5,837 nucleotides of DNA. It comes from an uncultured bacterium. GTDB lineage: Bacteria > Bacteroidota > Bacteroidia > Chitinophagales > CAIODY01. The position numbers and the translations under genes are program-made. Under the pieces are notes generated by a model that searched no databases, was not told the origin of the DNA, and saw only the letters and a list, made by a program, of their open reading frames with translations. The stretch's first letter is position 1; every line of letters starts with the position of its first letter. The stretch lies in contig CAIQHW010000584.1 of NCBI GenBank assembly GCA_903871715.1, positions 1 to 5,837 of the forward strand, written 5' to 3'. This document shows, piece after piece, positions 5,779 through 5,837 of this stretch.

Positions 5779-5837
5779 TGAAGATGTTGTGTATTTATGA
5801 TTATACGAAAGCCACAAAAAAAAGTTTCAAAAAAAGT

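Larger units (their letters stand above)
5547..5837. other. AT-rich intergenic region, no gene seen
   Basis: No reading frame of convincing length or composition lies here on either strand. The region holds a 10-bp perfect inverted repeat (5686-5710), a second copy of TGTTTTGGTT (5678-5687) also found at 5526-5535, several A-runs, and one possible rightward promoter near 5771. It is presumably the upstream region of the minus-strand FnIII gene and perhaps of a plus-strand gene beyond the window. Confidence 0.6.

Noticed and set aside
1..5837. CRISPR array, tRNA, insertion sequence or defence gene cluster
   Set aside because: I saw no regularly spaced repeats, no tRNA-like cloverleaf, no transposase motifs and no nuclease or toxin-antitoxin pair. 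The gene content is mostly metabolic.

Overview
The window looks like a stretch of chromosome from an AT-rich member of the Bacteroidota. A Chitinophagales or Sphingobacteriia-like lineage is my best guess, but no marker gene here fixes it. Three things support the phylum call. Start codons generally lack Shine-Dalgarno sequences. Promoter candidates match the Bacteroidota -7 box TAnnTTTG rather than a sigma-70 -10 box. The proteins (short-chain polyprenyl synthetase, FolC, small FnIII protein) have the wording I associate with that phylum. I see no transposase, integrase, phage gene, tRNA, rRNA or CRISPR array.

Layout, left to right. The window opens inside a plus-strand gene for a membrane fatty-acid/sphingolipid desaturase of the DES (dihydroceramide Delta4-desaturase) type; only its last 84 codons are present (1-255). 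It converges on a minus-strand pair read from about 2522 down to 273: a short-chain isoprenyl diphosphate synthase followed by folC, where the synthase stop directly abuts the folC ATG. Divergent from this pair, across a 72-bp shared upstream region, is a plus-strand FMN-binding flavin-reductase-like protein (2595-3425). Its stop lies 12 bp from the stop of a minus-strand radical SAM protein (3438-4733, GTG start) with an uncharacterised N-terminal half. Further right, a minus-strand gene for a small fibronectin type III protein (4893-5510) is separated from the radical SAM gene by a strong intrinsic terminator, so these two are separate transcription units. The last 290 bases or so hold no gene but contain inverted repeats and one possible rightward promoter.

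Functionally these are mostly housekeeping or metabolic genes: membrane lipid modification, isoprenoid precursor chain elongation, folate polyglutamylation and a flavin-dependent redox protein. Two are of unknown role, the radical SAM protein and the FnIII protein. I find no convincing multi-gene novel system. The items most worth a second look are the eukaryote-like DES desaturase end, the radical SAM protein with extra cysteines outside its cluster motif, and the inverted and direct repeats upstream of the FnIII gene.
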